64,000 nucleotides of DNA from an uncultured Actinomycetes bacterium. Its GTDB lineage: Bacteria; Actinomycetota; Acidimicrobiia; Acidimicrobiales; RAAP-2. Positions 17,379-27,279 of the stretch are shown piece by piece. The stretch covers positions 84,464 through 148,463 of the forward strand of contig CAIKAC010000023.1 in assembly GCA_903825305.1 (NCBI GenBank), in the 5' to 3' direction. Every line of letters starts with the position of its first letter. The first letter of the stretch is position 1. The notes under the pieces are model-generated. The model was not told where the DNA came from, made no database searches, and worked only from the letters and a program-made list of their open reading frames with translations. The position numbers and the translations under genes were made by a program.

Positions 17379-20228
17379 GTGACTGATCAGCTAACTATTC
17401 GAGGGGCGCGCGAGCACAACCTCAAAGACATTGATCTCGACCTACCTCGAGATACCCTCATCGTGTTCACAGGCCTCTCGGGCTCTGGAAAGTCATCGCT
17501 GGCCTTCGACACCATCTATGCCGAAGGACAGCGCCGTTATGTTGAATCGCTCTCGGCTTACGCTCGGCAGTTCCTAGGCCAGATGGATAAGCCCGATGTC
17601 GACTTCATCGAAGGCCTGTCGCCAGCTATATCCATTGATCAAAAATCGGCTTCTCGTAACCCTCGCTCCACCGTTGGCACCATTACTGAGGTATACGACT
17701 ATCTCCGTTTGCTGTTTGCAAGGGTGGGGCACCCTCATTGTCCCAATTGTGGTGAAGCGGTTGCTCGTCAAACCCCTCAGCAGATTGTTGACCGCGTCCT
17801 CAGCATGGAGGAAGGCACTCGGTTCTTGGTCCTGGCACCCGTGGTGCGTGGCCGCAAGGGCGAGTACTCCACCTTGTTGGATGAGCTGGCCCAAGAGGGC
17901 TATGCGAGAGTCCGAGTAGATGGCGAGGTGATTGAGCTTGCTGATCGCGCAAGCATCGACCTCGCTCGCTATGAGCAACACAGCATTGAAGTAGTCGTGG
18001 ACCGGTTGATTCTTCGAGAGGGAATGCGCCAGCGACTCACCGAATCCATGGAGCAGGCGCTGGGTTTGACCAAAGGCATCGCTCAAATTCAGGTCGTGGA
18101 TGATCACGGTGCCATGACGGGGGAGCCGCTGACCTTCTCTGAGCACCTCGCCTGTGATGCATGTGGCACGTCGTTCGAGGAGCCTGCCCCTCGTTCATTT
18201 TCCTTCAACTCACCATGGGGAGCATGCCCAGCCTGCTCGGGTCTTGGCACACGCTACGAAGTGGACCCCGCCCTCGTCGTCCCTGATGAATCATTGAGCT
18301 TGGCAGATGGTGCGATCGCACCATGGTCCGGAACGCGTTCTCGCTATTTTGATGCCCTCTTGCAAGGTGTGGCTGATCTCGGTGAATTTGATCTCCACAC
18401 ACCCTGGGCTGACTTGCGTGCCAAGGATCGCAAAATGATCCTCTTTGGCACCGGCAGCAAAGAAGTTGCGCTCAAGTACAGGAACCGCTTCGGCAAGACC
18501 CGCAGCTACGCCAACGCTTTTGAGGGTGTCGTGACCTGGCTGCAACGCCGTCATGGTGAAGCTGATTCTGATTGGACTCGCGAGCAAATCGAGGGCTACA
18601 TGCGCGAGGTGCCCTGTGCGAGTTGTCGCGGAGCACGTCTTAAGCCGGAGATTCTGGCTATCACCATCGGTGGACTTTCTATTGCTGAGGTGTGCGATCT
18701 CTCCATTGGCGAGGTCGTATCCTTCTTCGAGACAGTCAGTTTTTCTGATCGGGAGCACATGATCGCTGATCGTGTCACCAAGGAAATCCTTGAGCGTTTG
18801 CGATTCCTCCTCGATGTCGGACTTGATTACCTTTCGCTGGGTCGAGCTTCAGCAACCTTGTCGGGTGGCGAAGCACAGAGAATACGGCTCGCCAGCCAAA
18901 TCGGCTCCGGTTTGGTGGGAGTGCTTTATGTGCTTGACGAACCATCCATTGGTCTTCATCAGCGCGACAACCAACGGCTCATTCAAACCCTGATTCGCTT
19001 GCGGGATTTGGGCAACACCGTCATCGTGGTTGAACACGATGAGGACACCATTCGAGTGGCCGATTATGTCGTGGACATTGGGCCCGGCGCGGGTGAACAC
19101 GGCGGTGAAGTCCTACACGCGGGTCCCGTGCTTGGCAAAAAGGGTCTCATCGCCAACAAGCACTCGCTGACAGGCCAATACCTTGCTGGAAAGCGATCCA
19201 TCGCTGTTCCGACGCAACGCAGGGCTGGCAATGGCAAGAGTCTCGACGTGGTCTCGGCCACGGAGCACAACCTGAAGAACGTGAGTGTTTCGGTGCCCTT
19301 GGGCAAAATGGTGGCGGTTACCGGAGTGTCTGGTTCAGGTAAATCAACCTTGGTCAATGAGATCTTGCTTAAGTCGCTTCTGCATCAGATTCATCGCGCC
19401 AAAGAATTACCAGGTGCCCATAAAACCATTAAGGGTGTTGCCAACGTCGACAAGGTGGTTGCCGTTGATCAGCAGCCCATCGGACGAACCCCTCGTTCGA
19501 ATCCCGCAACCTACATTGGTGTCTTCGACAACATACGTAAGTTGTTTTCTCAAACCCCTGAGGCCAAAGTGCGCGGATATCAACCCGGACGTTTTTCGTT
19601 CAATGTCAAGGGTGGCCGTTGCGAAGCGTGCTCGGGTGACGGAACGTTGAAAATTGAAATGCACTTTCTGCCAGATGTGTATGTCCCCTGCGAAATTTGC
19701 GGTGGTAGTCGCTATAACCGTGAAACGTTAGAAGTCACCTTTCGGGGCAAGACCATCGCGGACGTACTTGCCATGCCCGCGGAAGAAGCGCTGCAGTTCT
19801 TTGAGAAGCAACCCTCTATCGCGCGTCATCTCCAAACGCTGGTGGACGTGGGGCTCGGCTATGTTCGCCTCGGTCAGCCTGCTCCACAACTCTCAGGTGG
19901 AGAAGCTCAGCGCGTCAAATTGGCTTCTGAGCTGAGCAGAAGGCCAACGGGCCACACCTTGTATGTTCTCGACGAACCGACGACCGGTCTCCACTTTGAG
20001 GATGTGGCGCGACTGCTCACCGTCCTCAGTCGGCTCGTGGACCAGGGCAATACCGTTCTGGTGATTGAACACAATCTGGATGTCATCAAAACTTGTGACT
20101 GGCTCATTGACCTTGGCCCTGAGGGTGGCCACCGGGGTGGAGAGATTGTCGCTGAGGGCACACCGGAAGATGTTGCCGGCGTTTCGGCTTCATGGACCGG
20201 TCAGGTGCTGGCACCACTCTTGGCCTAG
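17379..20228 (+). CDS. uvrA: Excinuclease ABC subunit A
   Basis: UvrA (949 residues) is the DNA-damage sensor of nucleotide excision repair, a dimeric ATPase with two ABC modules. The first Walker A is [14 protein letters not shown] near residue 31 and the second is [14 protein letters not shown]. Two ABC signatures read LSGGEAQR, and Walker B reads [11 protein letters not shown] and [11 protein letters not shown]. Zinc-binding pairs CPNC, CDAC/CPAC and CEAC/CEIC are present. The GTG start has no ribosome binding site but has a well-placed -10. The stop codon abuts the opposing nadA stop (TAGCTA), with no base between. Confidence 0.98.
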   Translation: MTDQLTIRGAREHNLKDIDLDLPRDTLIVFTGLSGSGKSSLAFDTIYAEGQRRYVESLSAYARQFLGQMDKPDVDFIEGLSPAISIDQKSASRNPRSTVGTITEVYDYLRLLFARVGHPHCPNCGEAVARQTPQQIVDRVLSMEEGTRFLVLAPVVRGRKGEYSTLLDELAQEGYARVRVDGEVIELADRASIDLARYEQHSIEVVVDRLILREGMRQRLTESMEQALGLTKGIAQIQVVDDHGAMTGEPLTFSEHLACDACGTSFEEPAPRSFSFNSPWGACPACSGLGTRYEVDPALVVPDESLSLADGAIAPWSGTRSRYFDALLQGVADLGEFDLHTPWADLRAKDRKMILFGTGSKEVALKYRNRFGKTRSYANAFEGVVTWLQRRHGEADSDWTREQIEGYMREVPCASCRGARLKPEILAITIGGLSIAEVCDLSIGEVVSFFETVSFSDREHMIADRVTKEILERLRFLLDVGLDYLSLGRASATLSGGEAQRIRLASQIGSGLVGVLYVLDEPSIGLHQRDNQRLIQTLIRLRDLGNTVIVVEHDEDTIRVADYVVDIGPGAGEHGGEVLHAGPVLGKKGLIANKHSLTGQYLAGKRSIAVPTQRRAGNGKSLDVVSATEHNLKNVSVSVPLGKMVAVTGVSGSGKSTLVNEILLKSLLHQIHRAKELPGAHKTIKGVANVDKVVAVDQQPIGRTPRSNPATYIGVFDNIRKLFSQTPEAKVRGYQPGRFSFNVKGGRCEACSGDGTLKIEMHFLPDVYVPCEICGGSRYNRETLEVTFRGKTIADVLAMPAEEALQFFEKQPSIARHLQTLVDVGLGYVRLGQPAPQLSGGEAQRVKLASELSRRPTGHTLYVLDEPTTGLHFEDVARLLTVLSRLVDQGNTVLVIEHNLDVIKTCDWLIDLGPEGGHRGGEIVAEGTPEDVAGVSASWTGQVLAPLLA

Positions 20229-21335
20229 CTACACAATGGCCAACATGCGGTCGAGAGCCACCTTGGCAGACGCTGCGGTGGCTTCGGGAACCGTGATGTG
20301 GTTTCTGATTCGTCCCTCAACGGCCTCTTCAAGCACCCAGCAAAGGTGAGCTGCATCGATGCGTGACATGGTGACGCAGGGACAAACCATGTCCTCAAGA
20401 CACACGATGAGGCGATCGGGGTGCGCAGCGGCAAGGCGCTGCACCAAGTTGACTTCCGTTCCAATCGCCACGGGAAGACCTTCAGGAAGGTTCTCGAGAT
20501 AGCGAATGATGAAGTCGGTAGATCCAGAGGCATCAGCGACCCCCACGACCTCTGACGAGCATTCAGGGTGCACCACGACTACCCCTTCGGGGTGCTGCTC
20601 ACGAAATTGCGTGACTTGTTCGACGGTGAAGCGCTGGTGGACGCTGCAGTGACCTCGCCACAACAAAAACGTGGAGTGGTCGATGGTGTGCTCATCCAAA
20701 CCACCTAGTTGAGCGGCGGGGTCCCACACTGCCATGTCAGCAGGTGAGTATCCGAGTTCGAGTCCAGTGTTGCGACCGAGGTGCTGATCGGGAAAGAACA
20801 GAACCTTGTCGCCTGATCCTTCCCTCGTTGGGTCGAGCGCCCAGGTCAACACGGCTCGTGCATTGGAACTTGTACACACTGCACCGCCGTGGTCTCCCAC
20901 GAAGGCTTTCAATGACGCAGATGAGTTCATATAGGTAATGGGGATGATGCGACTGGTGTCCGTCACCTTGCCGAGCTCACGCCATGCCCGTTCCACTTGA
21001 TCAAGATCGGCCATATCGGCCATGGAGCAGCCAGCGCTGAGGTCAGGCAGAATAACTTTTTGCTCATCGCTGGTCAGAATGTCAGCTGACTCGGCCATGA
21101 AGTGGACGCCGCAGAACACGATGAGTTCAGCGTCACTTTGGGCCGCCTTTTGAGAGAGTCCGAAACTGTCACCAGCCGCGTCAGCGAAGACCATCACTTC
21201 TTCCATTTGGTAGTGATGGCCAAGAATCATCAAGCGTTCGCCAAGGGTGGCCTTCGCTGCGGTGATTCGAGCCGCCAAGTCTTCTGGCGACACGTCTCGG
21301 TAGGCCGATGGCATGGATCTTGCAATGTTGAGCAT
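20229..21335 (-). CDS. nadA: Quinolinate synthase
   Basis: NadA (368 residues) condenses iminoaspartate with dihydroxyacetone phosphate to quinolinate in de novo NAD synthesis, using a [4Fe-4S] cluster. Candidate cluster cysteines are in FCGVHFMAESADIL, AVCTSSNA and MVCPCVTM. The substrate region GHHYQMEEVM is near residue 45. ATG 21335 has an AAAGGGG site at five bases and is preferred; the open frame extends 66 codons upstream without family similarity. nadB and nadC do not follow, so it appears to be a single-gene unit. A promoter with an overlapping inverted repeat lies upstream. Confidence 0.95.
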   Translation of the reverse strand: MLNIARSMPSAYRDVSPEDLAARITAAKATLGERLMILGHHYQMEEVMVFADAAGDSFGLSQKAAQSDAELIVFCGVHFMAESADILTSDEQKVILPDLSAGCSMADMADLDQVERAWRELGKVTDTSRIIPITYMNSSASLKAFVGDHGGAVCTSSNARAVLTWALDPTREGSGDKVLFFPDQHLGRNTGLELGYSPADMAVWDPAAQLGGLDEHTIDHSTFLLWRGHCSVHQRFTVEQVTQFREQHPEGVVVVHPECSSEVVGVADASGSTDFIIRYLENLPEGLPVAIGTEVNLVQRLAAAHPDRLIVCLEDMVCPCVTMSRIDAAHLCWVLEEAVEGRIRNHITVPEATAASAKVALDRMLAIV

Positions 21336-21419
21336 GAAAACCCCTTTAGGGTGGGGAGATCTCGCTAATGGCCGGCGGGGACAGCTCGGACGCCCATCCG
21401 CGGGTATGTCGGCCACGAG

Positions 21420-21448
21420 ATTATGTATGCGGGATTCCGAGCCCGCAT
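21420..21448 (-). promoter_or_regulatory. Candidate nadA promoter with operator-like inverted repeat
   Basis: The minus strand has CATAAT (21425 to 21420) as a -10 match. Directly upstream is the inverted repeat ATGCGGG-n8-CCCGCAT (21427-21448), covering the -35 and spacer region, a common repressor position. It does not resemble the NrtR operator that I know. The predicted leader of about 78 bases could fold further, since CTCGTGGCCG (21419-21410) can partly pair with CGGCCA and CGAG near 21361-21374. Confidence 0.35.
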
Positions 21449-21504
21449 TCCCAGCATAGGGGCCTCGTGCTCCATTGCGTAGCGGAAAGTGCCACGATAG
21501 AGCG

Positions 21505-23367
21505 GTGACGCCACGCCACCCCCGACAAGCCATACCGACAGAACCAGGGGTGTATCAGTTTTTCGACGATCGTGACCGAGTTCTATACGTAGGGAAGGCT
21601 CGAAATCTTCGGAATCGCCTCAATAGCTATTTTCAGTCGCCCGACAACCTGCACCCTCGAACCGCCGCCATGGTGCTCCAAGCCGACCACGTCGAATGGA
21701 TGGTCACCGAGACTGAGGTTGAGGCGCTGGTCTTGGAGAACTCTCTCATTAATACCCTTCAACCTCACTACAACGTGCGGCTCAAGGATGATAAGTCCTA
21801 CCCATGGCTCGCCATCAGCACTAAGGAACCCTGGCCGAGACCGATGATCACGAGAGGTGCCCGCAGAAAGGGTGTGCGTTATTTTGGGCCCTTCGTTCAT
21901 GCGAGGGCACTACGCCAAACCGTTGATCTCTTGCTCCCCATTTTCCCGATGCGGAGTTGTCCCGATTCAAAGTTTCAGCGTCATGAGCGCTCGGGTCGGC
22001 CCTGCTTGCTTGCTGACATTGATCGCTGCAGTGCCCCGTGTGTTGGCCGGGTAAGCGAAGGCGAATATCAACAGCTCATTCAAGGCTTTGTTCGCTTCTT
22101 TAGCGGGGACGTCGCGCCCATCAGAAATAACCTCGAATCCTCTATGACTGAGGCTGCGGCAGAGAGAAATTACGAGCGGGCAGCCAAGCTTCGTGACCAG
22201 CTAGTCGCCATCGATCAGGCCGCTCAGGCGCAACAAGTAGTGCTCGGAGAAGGAGAGTTCCTTGATGTCATCGGACTGTCCTCGACCGATCTTCAGCTCG
22301 CCATGGCGGTGGTACACATTCGACACGGTCGTATCGTTGGCCAGAACCTGTCGGTTGCCGACCTCGTGGAGGATCTGACACCAGCGGATCTGATGGCCAC
22401 GGTCTTGCGAGACATCTACGGGAAGTCCTCAATAGCGGTTCCAGCCACGATTGCGATGCGGGTAACACCCGAAGATCACGATGCCGTTAAAGCTTGGCTC
22501 GAAAGTAAGCGAAGCGGCAAGGTCTCATTTGTGATTCCCCAGCGAGGAGCTCGAGTCTCGGTATTGGAACTCGCTGAGCGCAGCGCTCGTGATGAATTGA
22601 AGCGCGATTCGATGCGACGCTCCGTAGATCACAATGCGCGATCGAAGGCTTTGGTCGAGATTCAACAAGCCCTGGATCTTGAGCGACCTCCCTATCGAGT
22701 CGAGTGTTATGACATGAGCCACCTCCAGGGCCGCTCTTATGTCGGGTCCATGGTCGTGTTCGAAGACGGCTTGCCCCTGAAATCGGCTTATCGACACTTC
22801 TCCATCAAGACTGTCGACGGCAATGACGACTTTGCCGCAATGGCAGAGGTGCTGCGTCGACGGATGGAGCGGTGGGACGACGAAGGGGAACAGGGGCGTC
22901 GGTTTGCCTCGAAGGCAGATTTGTTGCTGATCGATGGCGGGCTTGGTCAATTGTCAGCGGTGACCACCGTGCTCGAGGAGCTCGGCAAGACGCAGGCGGT
23001 GGAAGTCGCCTCGCTCGCCAAACGATTTGAAGAGGTGTATCGGCCAGGCAGCAGCACGCCTATTCGCTTGCCGCGAGGTTCTGAAGCACTGTTCTTACTG
23101 CAGCGCATTCGCGATGAAGCCCACCGTTTTGCGATCACGTACCACCGATCAAAGCGTGCCAAGGCTGTGTTTGCAACGGGGCTCGAAGAGATCAAGGGTC
23201 TGGGACCTAAGCGCATTGAGCGACTCTTGCTGAACTTTGGCACTCTCGAGAATTTGAAGGGTGCAACCGTTGATGAGATCGTCAGTAGCACTGGACTTAG
23301 CCCACAACTTGCCAGAGCTGTGGTCGCCGCGCTGACACAAGCTGAGGCAGAATCGACAGATGGCTGA
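21505..23367 (+). CDS. uvrC: Excinuclease ABC subunit C
   Basis: UvrC (620 residues) makes both incisions around DNA damage. It starts with the GIY-YIG nuclease (GVYQFFDD, then VLYVGKARNLRNR, about residues 17-100). A UVR helix pair for UvrB binding follows near 205 (ERNYERAAKLRDQL). Next come the RNase H-like domain with ECYDMSHLQG and LLIDGGLGQL, and a tandem helix-hairpin-helix end (IKGLGPKRIERLL). GTG 21505 lies twelve codons before GVYQFF. The base pattern CACGAT ends six bases before it, suggesting a leaderless start. Its stop overlaps rapZ by eight bases. Confidence 0.96.
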   Translation: MTPRHPRQAIPTEPGVYQFFDDRDRVLYVGKARNLRNRLNSYFQSPDNLHPRTAAMVLQADHVEWMVTETEVEALVLENSLINTLQPHYNVRLKDDKSYPWLAISTKEPWPRPMITRGARRKGVRYFGPFVHARALRQTVDLLLPIFPMRSCPDSKFQRHERSGRPCLLADIDRCSAPCVGRVSEGEYQQLIQGFVRFFSGDVAPIRNNLESSMTEAAAERNYERAAKLRDQLVAIDQAAQAQQVVLGEGEFLDVIGLSSTDLQLAMAVVHIRHGRIVGQNLSVADLVEDLTPADLMATVLRDIYGKSSIAVPATIAMRVTPEDHDAVKAWLESKRSGKVSFVIPQRGARVSVLELAERSARDELKRDSMRRSVDHNARSKALVEIQQALDLERPPYRVECYDMSHLQGRSYVGSMVVFEDGLPLKSAYRHFSIKTVDGNDDFAAMAEVLRRRMERWDDEGEQGRRFASKADLLLIDGGLGQLSAVTTVLEELGKTQAVEVASLAKRFEEVYRPGSSTPIRLPRGSEALFLLQRIRDEAHRFAITYHRSKRAKAVFATGLEEIKGLGPKRIERLLLNFGTLENLKGATVDEIVSSTGLSPQLARAVVAALTQAEAESTDG

Positions 23368-24202
23368 ATTTCTGATTGTTGCTGGCATGTCCGGAGCCGG
23401 TCGCTCAACGGTAGCGGCCAGCCTCGAAGATCTTCAGTGGGTGGTCATCGATAACCTTCCAGCAAGCGTTATGGGCCGAATGGGCGAGCTTGTTGGTGAT
23501 GATCAGAGAGTCGCACTCATCGTCGGGCGCGGTGGCGGTGCCAATGTGCCTGAACTTCTTGAAGCCATCAGTCAACTTCGAAGCGGTCCTCACAACATCC
23601 ACACGTTGTTTCTGGATGCCCCTGATGACGTCTTGATCCGCCGTTATGAGGGCACTCGACGCCGACACCCCATTGCAGATCACAATGTTGAAGCGGCAGT
23701 GCATGCAGAACGAAGAAGCCTCGAAGATCTCAAAGACACCGCAGATGTACTGCTTGACACCGGTGAGCTCAACGTCAATCAATTGAGAGCCAGAATTTTC
23801 GAACTTTACGGTGAAGCACGGCGTCGCCAAGGTATGCGCATCACCATGATGTCCTTCGGGTTCAAATACGGGATTCCTCTCGATGTCGACATGGTCTTCG
23901 ACGTTCGGTTCTTGCCGAATCCGCATTGGGATGATGCTCTACGGCCACTCAATGGACGAGACGAAGCTGTGGCTCACTTCGTGTTGGCGCAACCCGAGGC
24001 TCAGGATTTTCTGACCCAAGTGGAGAATCTCTTAGCCACGTTGATTCCCGGATTCGAACGTGAAGGCAAGACCTACTTGACGATTGCCGTTGGCTGCACG
24101 GGGGGACAACATCGAAGTGTGGCTATCACTGAGGCCCTGTCATCTGCAGTTCGCGAGAGCGGCCAAAACGTGGCAACCTTCCACCGGGATGTGGATCGAT
24201 GA
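23360..24202 (+). CDS. rapZ: RNase adapter / nucleotide-binding protein RapZ
   Basis: RapZ (280 residues) is a P-loop ATPase-like protein that in other bacteria binds small RNAs or glucosamine-6-phosphate signals. The N-terminal kinase-like domain has VAGMSGAGRST at residues 7-17; the usual P-loop lysine is arginine here, as in known actinobacterial homologues. VVIDNLPASVM follows at about residue 29. The C-terminal domain carries MSFGFKYGIP, DVRFLPNPHW and the ligand-binding IAVGCTGGQHRSV. It overlaps uvrC at the front and yvcK at the end (ATGA), the conserved uvrC-rapZ-yvcK arrangement. Its target in actinobacteria is not established. Confidence 0.93.
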   Translation: MAEFLIVAGMSGAGRSTVAASLEDLQWVVIDNLPASVMGRMGELVGDDQRVALIVGRGGGANVPELLEAISQLRSGPHNIHTLFLDAPDDVLIRRYEGTRRRHPIADHNVEAAVHAERRSLEDLKDTADVLLDTGELNVNQLRARIFELYGEARRRQGMRITMMSFGFKYGIPLDVDMVFDVRFLPNPHWDDALRPLNGRDEAVAHFVLAQPEAQDFLTQVENLLATLIPGFEREGKTYLTIAVGCTGGQHRSVAITEALSSAVRESGQNVATFHRDVDR

Positions 24203-25074
24203 GCACCCCTCAGGTAGTGGCCATCGGCGGCGGGCACGGCACCGCAGTCACCCTCAGGGCAGCCAAGCAATATGCGAGCATGATCACGGCTGTGGTGTCG
24301 GTGGCAGACGACGGTGGCTCTAGCGGAAGGTTGAGAGAGTTGCTGGGCATTCCAGCCTTAGGGGACCTTCGTAAGTGTTTAGTCGCTCTTGCTCCCGATG
24401 GCAGCGTGTTGGCAGAAACCATGGAGCATCGCTACCAAGCCGGTGAACTTGCTGGCCACGCCGTCGGAAATTTATTGCTCGCTGGCCTCTTGGAAGTTGA
24501 AGGCGACCTTGTTGGATGCGTCCAAGCCGCCGCTGATCTCTTGGCGGCACAGGGGCGCGTGCTGCCTGCTTCGAGTGTCCCGACTTATCTCATGGCCCGG
24601 GGTTCAACCGGTACTACCCACGGCCAAGTTGCCATTAGCGAGGGAGGCGTCATTGCGGAGCTTGCGGTCTTACCCGAATATGCGCCCGCTCCCGCCGAAG
24701 CCGTTGCGGCCATTTTGGCTGCCGATCAGGTGGTGATTGGGCCGGGTTCGCTCTACACCTCAGTCCTCGCCGCTGCGATCGTGCCAGAAATACGCCAAGC
24801 CATTGAGGACACTTCGGCGCAGCGGGTTTACGTTTGCAACTTGCGACCTCAAATCCCAGAAACACAAGGCTTTAGCGTCTCTGACCACCTCGAAGCACTT
24901 GAGCGCCACGGCATCACCATCGATGTGGCCCTCTATGACGCCACCGCAGGCCTTGAGTTGGGTGTACCGTCGCCTTTGGTCAAGTCAGCCTCGCTCGTGG
25001 GATCAAACACCCTGGTCCATGAACCGGGCAAACTTGCTCAGGCACTTTTGACGTGCTGGAAACAACGACAGTGA
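24199..25074 (+). CDS. yvcK: Gluconeogenesis factor YvcK/CofD-like protein
   Basis: This 291-residue protein belongs to the YvcK branch of the CofD-like fold. The N-terminal glycine loop IGGGHGT, the motif VSVADDGGSSGRLR and LGDLRKCLVAL within the first 75 residues are diagnostic. ADQVVIGPGSLYTSVL near residue 178 is the second conserved nucleotide-sugar contact. Known homologues bind UDP-GlcNAc and adjust carbon flow and cell-wall precursor supply, including in mycobacteria (CuvA). It is coupled to rapZ. The gene that normally follows, whiA, is missing; gap begins 16 bases after its stop. Confidence 0.93.
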   Translation: MSTPQVVAIGGGHGTAVTLRAAKQYASMITAVVSVADDGGSSGRLRELLGIPALGDLRKCLVALAPDGSVLAETMEHRYQAGELAGHAVGNLLLAGLLEVEGDLVGCVQAAADLLAAQGRVLPASSVPTYLMARGSTGTTHGQVAISEGGVIAELAVLPEYAPAPAEAVAAILAADQVVIGPGSLYTSVLAAAIVPEIRQAIEDTSAQRVYVCNLRPQIPETQGFSVSDHLEALERHGITIDVALYDATAGLELGVPSPLVKSASLVGSNTLVHEPGKLAQALLTCWKQRQ

Positions 25075-25090
25075 GTGGAGGAGTCACAGC

Positions 25091-26110
25091 GTGACGGTCA
25101 AGGTTGGAATTAATGGTTTCGGACGGATTGGCAGAGGTTTCCTGCGAGCCGTCATTGCTTCAGGTGCCGATGTGGAAGTCGTGGCAATTAACGACCTCAC
25201 GTCGCCCGAGACAAATGCCCACCTGTTGAAGTACGACTCCACCCAAGGTCGACTGGGTCAAGAAGTGACAGTCAACGGTTCGACCATGACCGTCGGTAGC
25301 CGAAGCATCGCCGTTCACTCGGAGCGCAATCCAGCAGACATTCCTTGGGGCACTTACGACGTTGACGTGGTCATCGAGTCAACCGGAATCTTCACTGACC
25401 GAGAAAAGGCTGCTGGTCACCTCGCAGGTGGCGCAAAGCGCGTCATTGTCTCAGCTCCCGCCACGGGTGTAGACGCCACCTTCGTGGTCGGTGTGAATGA
25501 CGATCAATTTGATGCGGCTAAAGACCAAGTGATCTCAAATGCTTCGTGCACCACCAACTGCTTTGTCCCTATGGTCAAGGTACTGGACGACAGCTTTGGC
25601 GTCATTTCGGGACTCATGACAACGGTGCATGCCTACACGAACGACCAAACGTTGCTCGACCAGCCGCACAAGGACTTGCGTCGCGCACGCGCGGCGGCCA
25701 TCAGCATCATTCCAAGTTCCACTGGTGCCGCACGAGCTACCTCGCTGGTACTCGAAGCGATGAAGGGTCGTCTCGATGGAACTTCGCTTCGCGTTCCGAT
25801 CCCGACCGGCTCCATTACCGACTTCACGGCCGTCGTCCCTGGTGCTCCTAGCATCGATGAAGTGAATGCAGCCTTCAAGGCGGCCGCCAATACCGACCGC
25901 CTCCGAGGCATCTTGGTCTACACCGAGGATCCCATCGTGTCGGCCGACATTGTTGGTTCTTCAGCCTCATGCACCTTTGACGCGGATCTCACCATGGTTC
26001 AGCCCATCGACGATAAGACGTCCATGGTGAAGGTCATGGGCTGGTACGACAATGAGTGGGGATACTCCAACCGTCTCGTCGACCTCGTTGGCGTAGTGGG
26101 GAGCAAGTGA
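25091..26110 (+). CDS. gap: Glyceraldehyde-3-phosphate dehydrogenase
   Basis: GAPDH (339 residues) oxidises glyceraldehyde 3-phosphate to 1,3-bisphosphoglycerate. The NAD loop INGFGRIGR is at 7-15, and Asp35 (AINDLTS) marks an NAD-preferring form. The catalytic cysteine is Cys153 in SNASCTTNC, with the partner histidine in TVHAYTNDQ. The C-terminal WYDNEWGYSNRLVDL is complete. The GTG start has a strong GGAGGAG site nine bases upstream. It leads the gap-pgk-tpiA-secG group. Its stop overlaps the pgk start (GTGA), so the glycolytic genes are translated together. Confidence 0.98.
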   Translation: MTVKVGINGFGRIGRGFLRAVIASGADVEVVAINDLTSPETNAHLLKYDSTQGRLGQEVTVNGSTMTVGSRSIAVHSERNPADIPWGTYDVDVVIESTGIFTDREKAAGHLAGGAKRVIVSAPATGVDATFVVGVNDDQFDAAKDQVISNASCTTNCFVPMVKVLDDSFGVISGLMTTVHAYTNDQTLLDQPHKDLRRARAAAISIIPSSTGAARATSLVLEAMKGRLDGTSLRVPIPTGSITDFTAVVPGAPSIDEVNAAFKAAANTDRLRGILVYTEDPIVSADIVGSSASCTFDADLTMVQPIDDKTSMVKVMGWYDNEWGYSNRLVDLVGVVGSK

Positions 26111-27279
26111 GTTCGAGCACTCCAGCGCTTCACGGCTTGCCGCTCCTTGAAGATCTCGGCAATCTCGAGGGCAAGCGGGTCCTCGTCAGGGCTGATTTCA
26201 ATGTGCCACTCAAAGAGGTGGAGGGGCAGCTCGTCGTGGCCGACGACCTACGAATACGCTCAGCGCTGCCAACCATTGAATACTTGCAACGCGCAGGTGC
26301 CACCGTGGTGTGTTGCTCTCACCTTGGACGACCCAAGGGTGAATACGTCGAAGCATTGAGCATGAAGCCCGTGGCGCAGGTTCTCGATTCATTGGCTCCC
26401 GGTGTCTCGTTACTTGAAAATCTCCGCTTCAACCCTGGCGAGACGGCCAATGACCCCGAGTTTGTAGCATCGCTCATCGATGGCTTTGATGCCTATGTCA
26501 ACGACGCTTTCGGTGCCAGCCATCGATCGCATGCATCGGTGGTTGGCCCACCCAAGTTTCTGCCATCCGCAGCTGGCCGCCTGTTAGAGCGAGAGGTAGC
26601 GGAACTCGGCGGACTGTTGCACGACCCAGCCAGACCCTTCGTTGCCTTTGTTGGTGGGGCCAAAGTGGCAGACAAACTCGGCGTGATGAAAGCGCTGGCC
26701 AAGTATGCCGACACGGTGGTGGTCGGTGGGGGAATGGCATTTACCTTCCTTGCCGCCCAAGGGCGACAGGTGGGGAACTCGTTACTTGATCCGAGTCGGA
26801 TCGAAGAGTGTGCCGCTCTCTTGGAGGGTGAGACGACTTTTGAACTGCCGAGTGACGTCATAGCCCTGGAAGCTGGCAACGCCTTTGGGCCAGGATGCAC
26901 GTCCGGAGAAGTCAACATTTTCGAAGGTGACATTCCCGAAGGTTGGATGGGACTCGATATTGGGCCGGCTTCGGCAAAGCATTTTGCCGATCTCGTGACC
27001 CAAGCCGGAACGGTGTTGTGGAATGGTCCGATGGGCGCCTTCGAAGACGAACGGTTTGCCGAAGGCACCAAGGTTGTCGCCCTAGCTATCGCAAACACTC
27101 GTGCGATGACGGTGGTTGGAGGGGGAGACTCCGCTCGGGCAGTTGATCAGTTCGGTGTTGCCGAACGAGTGGATTTCTTGTCAACGGGTGGGGGCGCTTC
27201 GCTGGAGCTTCTTGAATTCGGCGACTTGCCCGCCCTCGCTGCACTCCGAGCAGCATCCAACGCACCCGGGAGGTCGTGA
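26107..27279 (+). CDS. pgk: Phosphoglycerate kinase
   Basis: Pgk (390 residues) transfers phosphate from 1,3-bisphosphoglycerate to ADP. The N-terminal domain has RVLVRADFNVPL near residue 26 and SHLGRPKGE near 77. The hinge region AFVGGAKVADKLGVM near 180 follows the conserved VNDAFGASHR. The nucleotide loop is VVGGGDSARAV, ending STGGGASLELLE. GTG 26107 overlaps the gap stop and begins 20 residues before the first conserved strand; the open frame upstream lies within gap. The tpiA start overlaps its stop. Confidence 0.97.
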   Translation: MSSSTPALHGLPLLEDLGNLEGKRVLVRADFNVPLKEVEGQLVVADDLRIRSALPTIEYLQRAGATVVCCSHLGRPKGEYVEALSMKPVAQVLDSLAPGVSLLENLRFNPGETANDPEFVASLIDGFDAYVNDAFGASHRSHASVVGPPKFLPSAAGRLLEREVAELGGLLHDPARPFVAFVGGAKVADKLGVMKALAKYADTVVVGGGMAFTFLAAQGRQVGNSLLDPSRIEECAALLEGETTFELPSDVIALEAGNAFGPGCTSGEVNIFEGDIPEGWMGLDIGPASAKHFADLVTQAGTVLWNGPMGAFEDERFAEGTKVVALAIANTRAMTVVGGGDSARAVDQFGVAERVDFLSTGGGASLELLEFGDLPALAALRAASNAPGRS

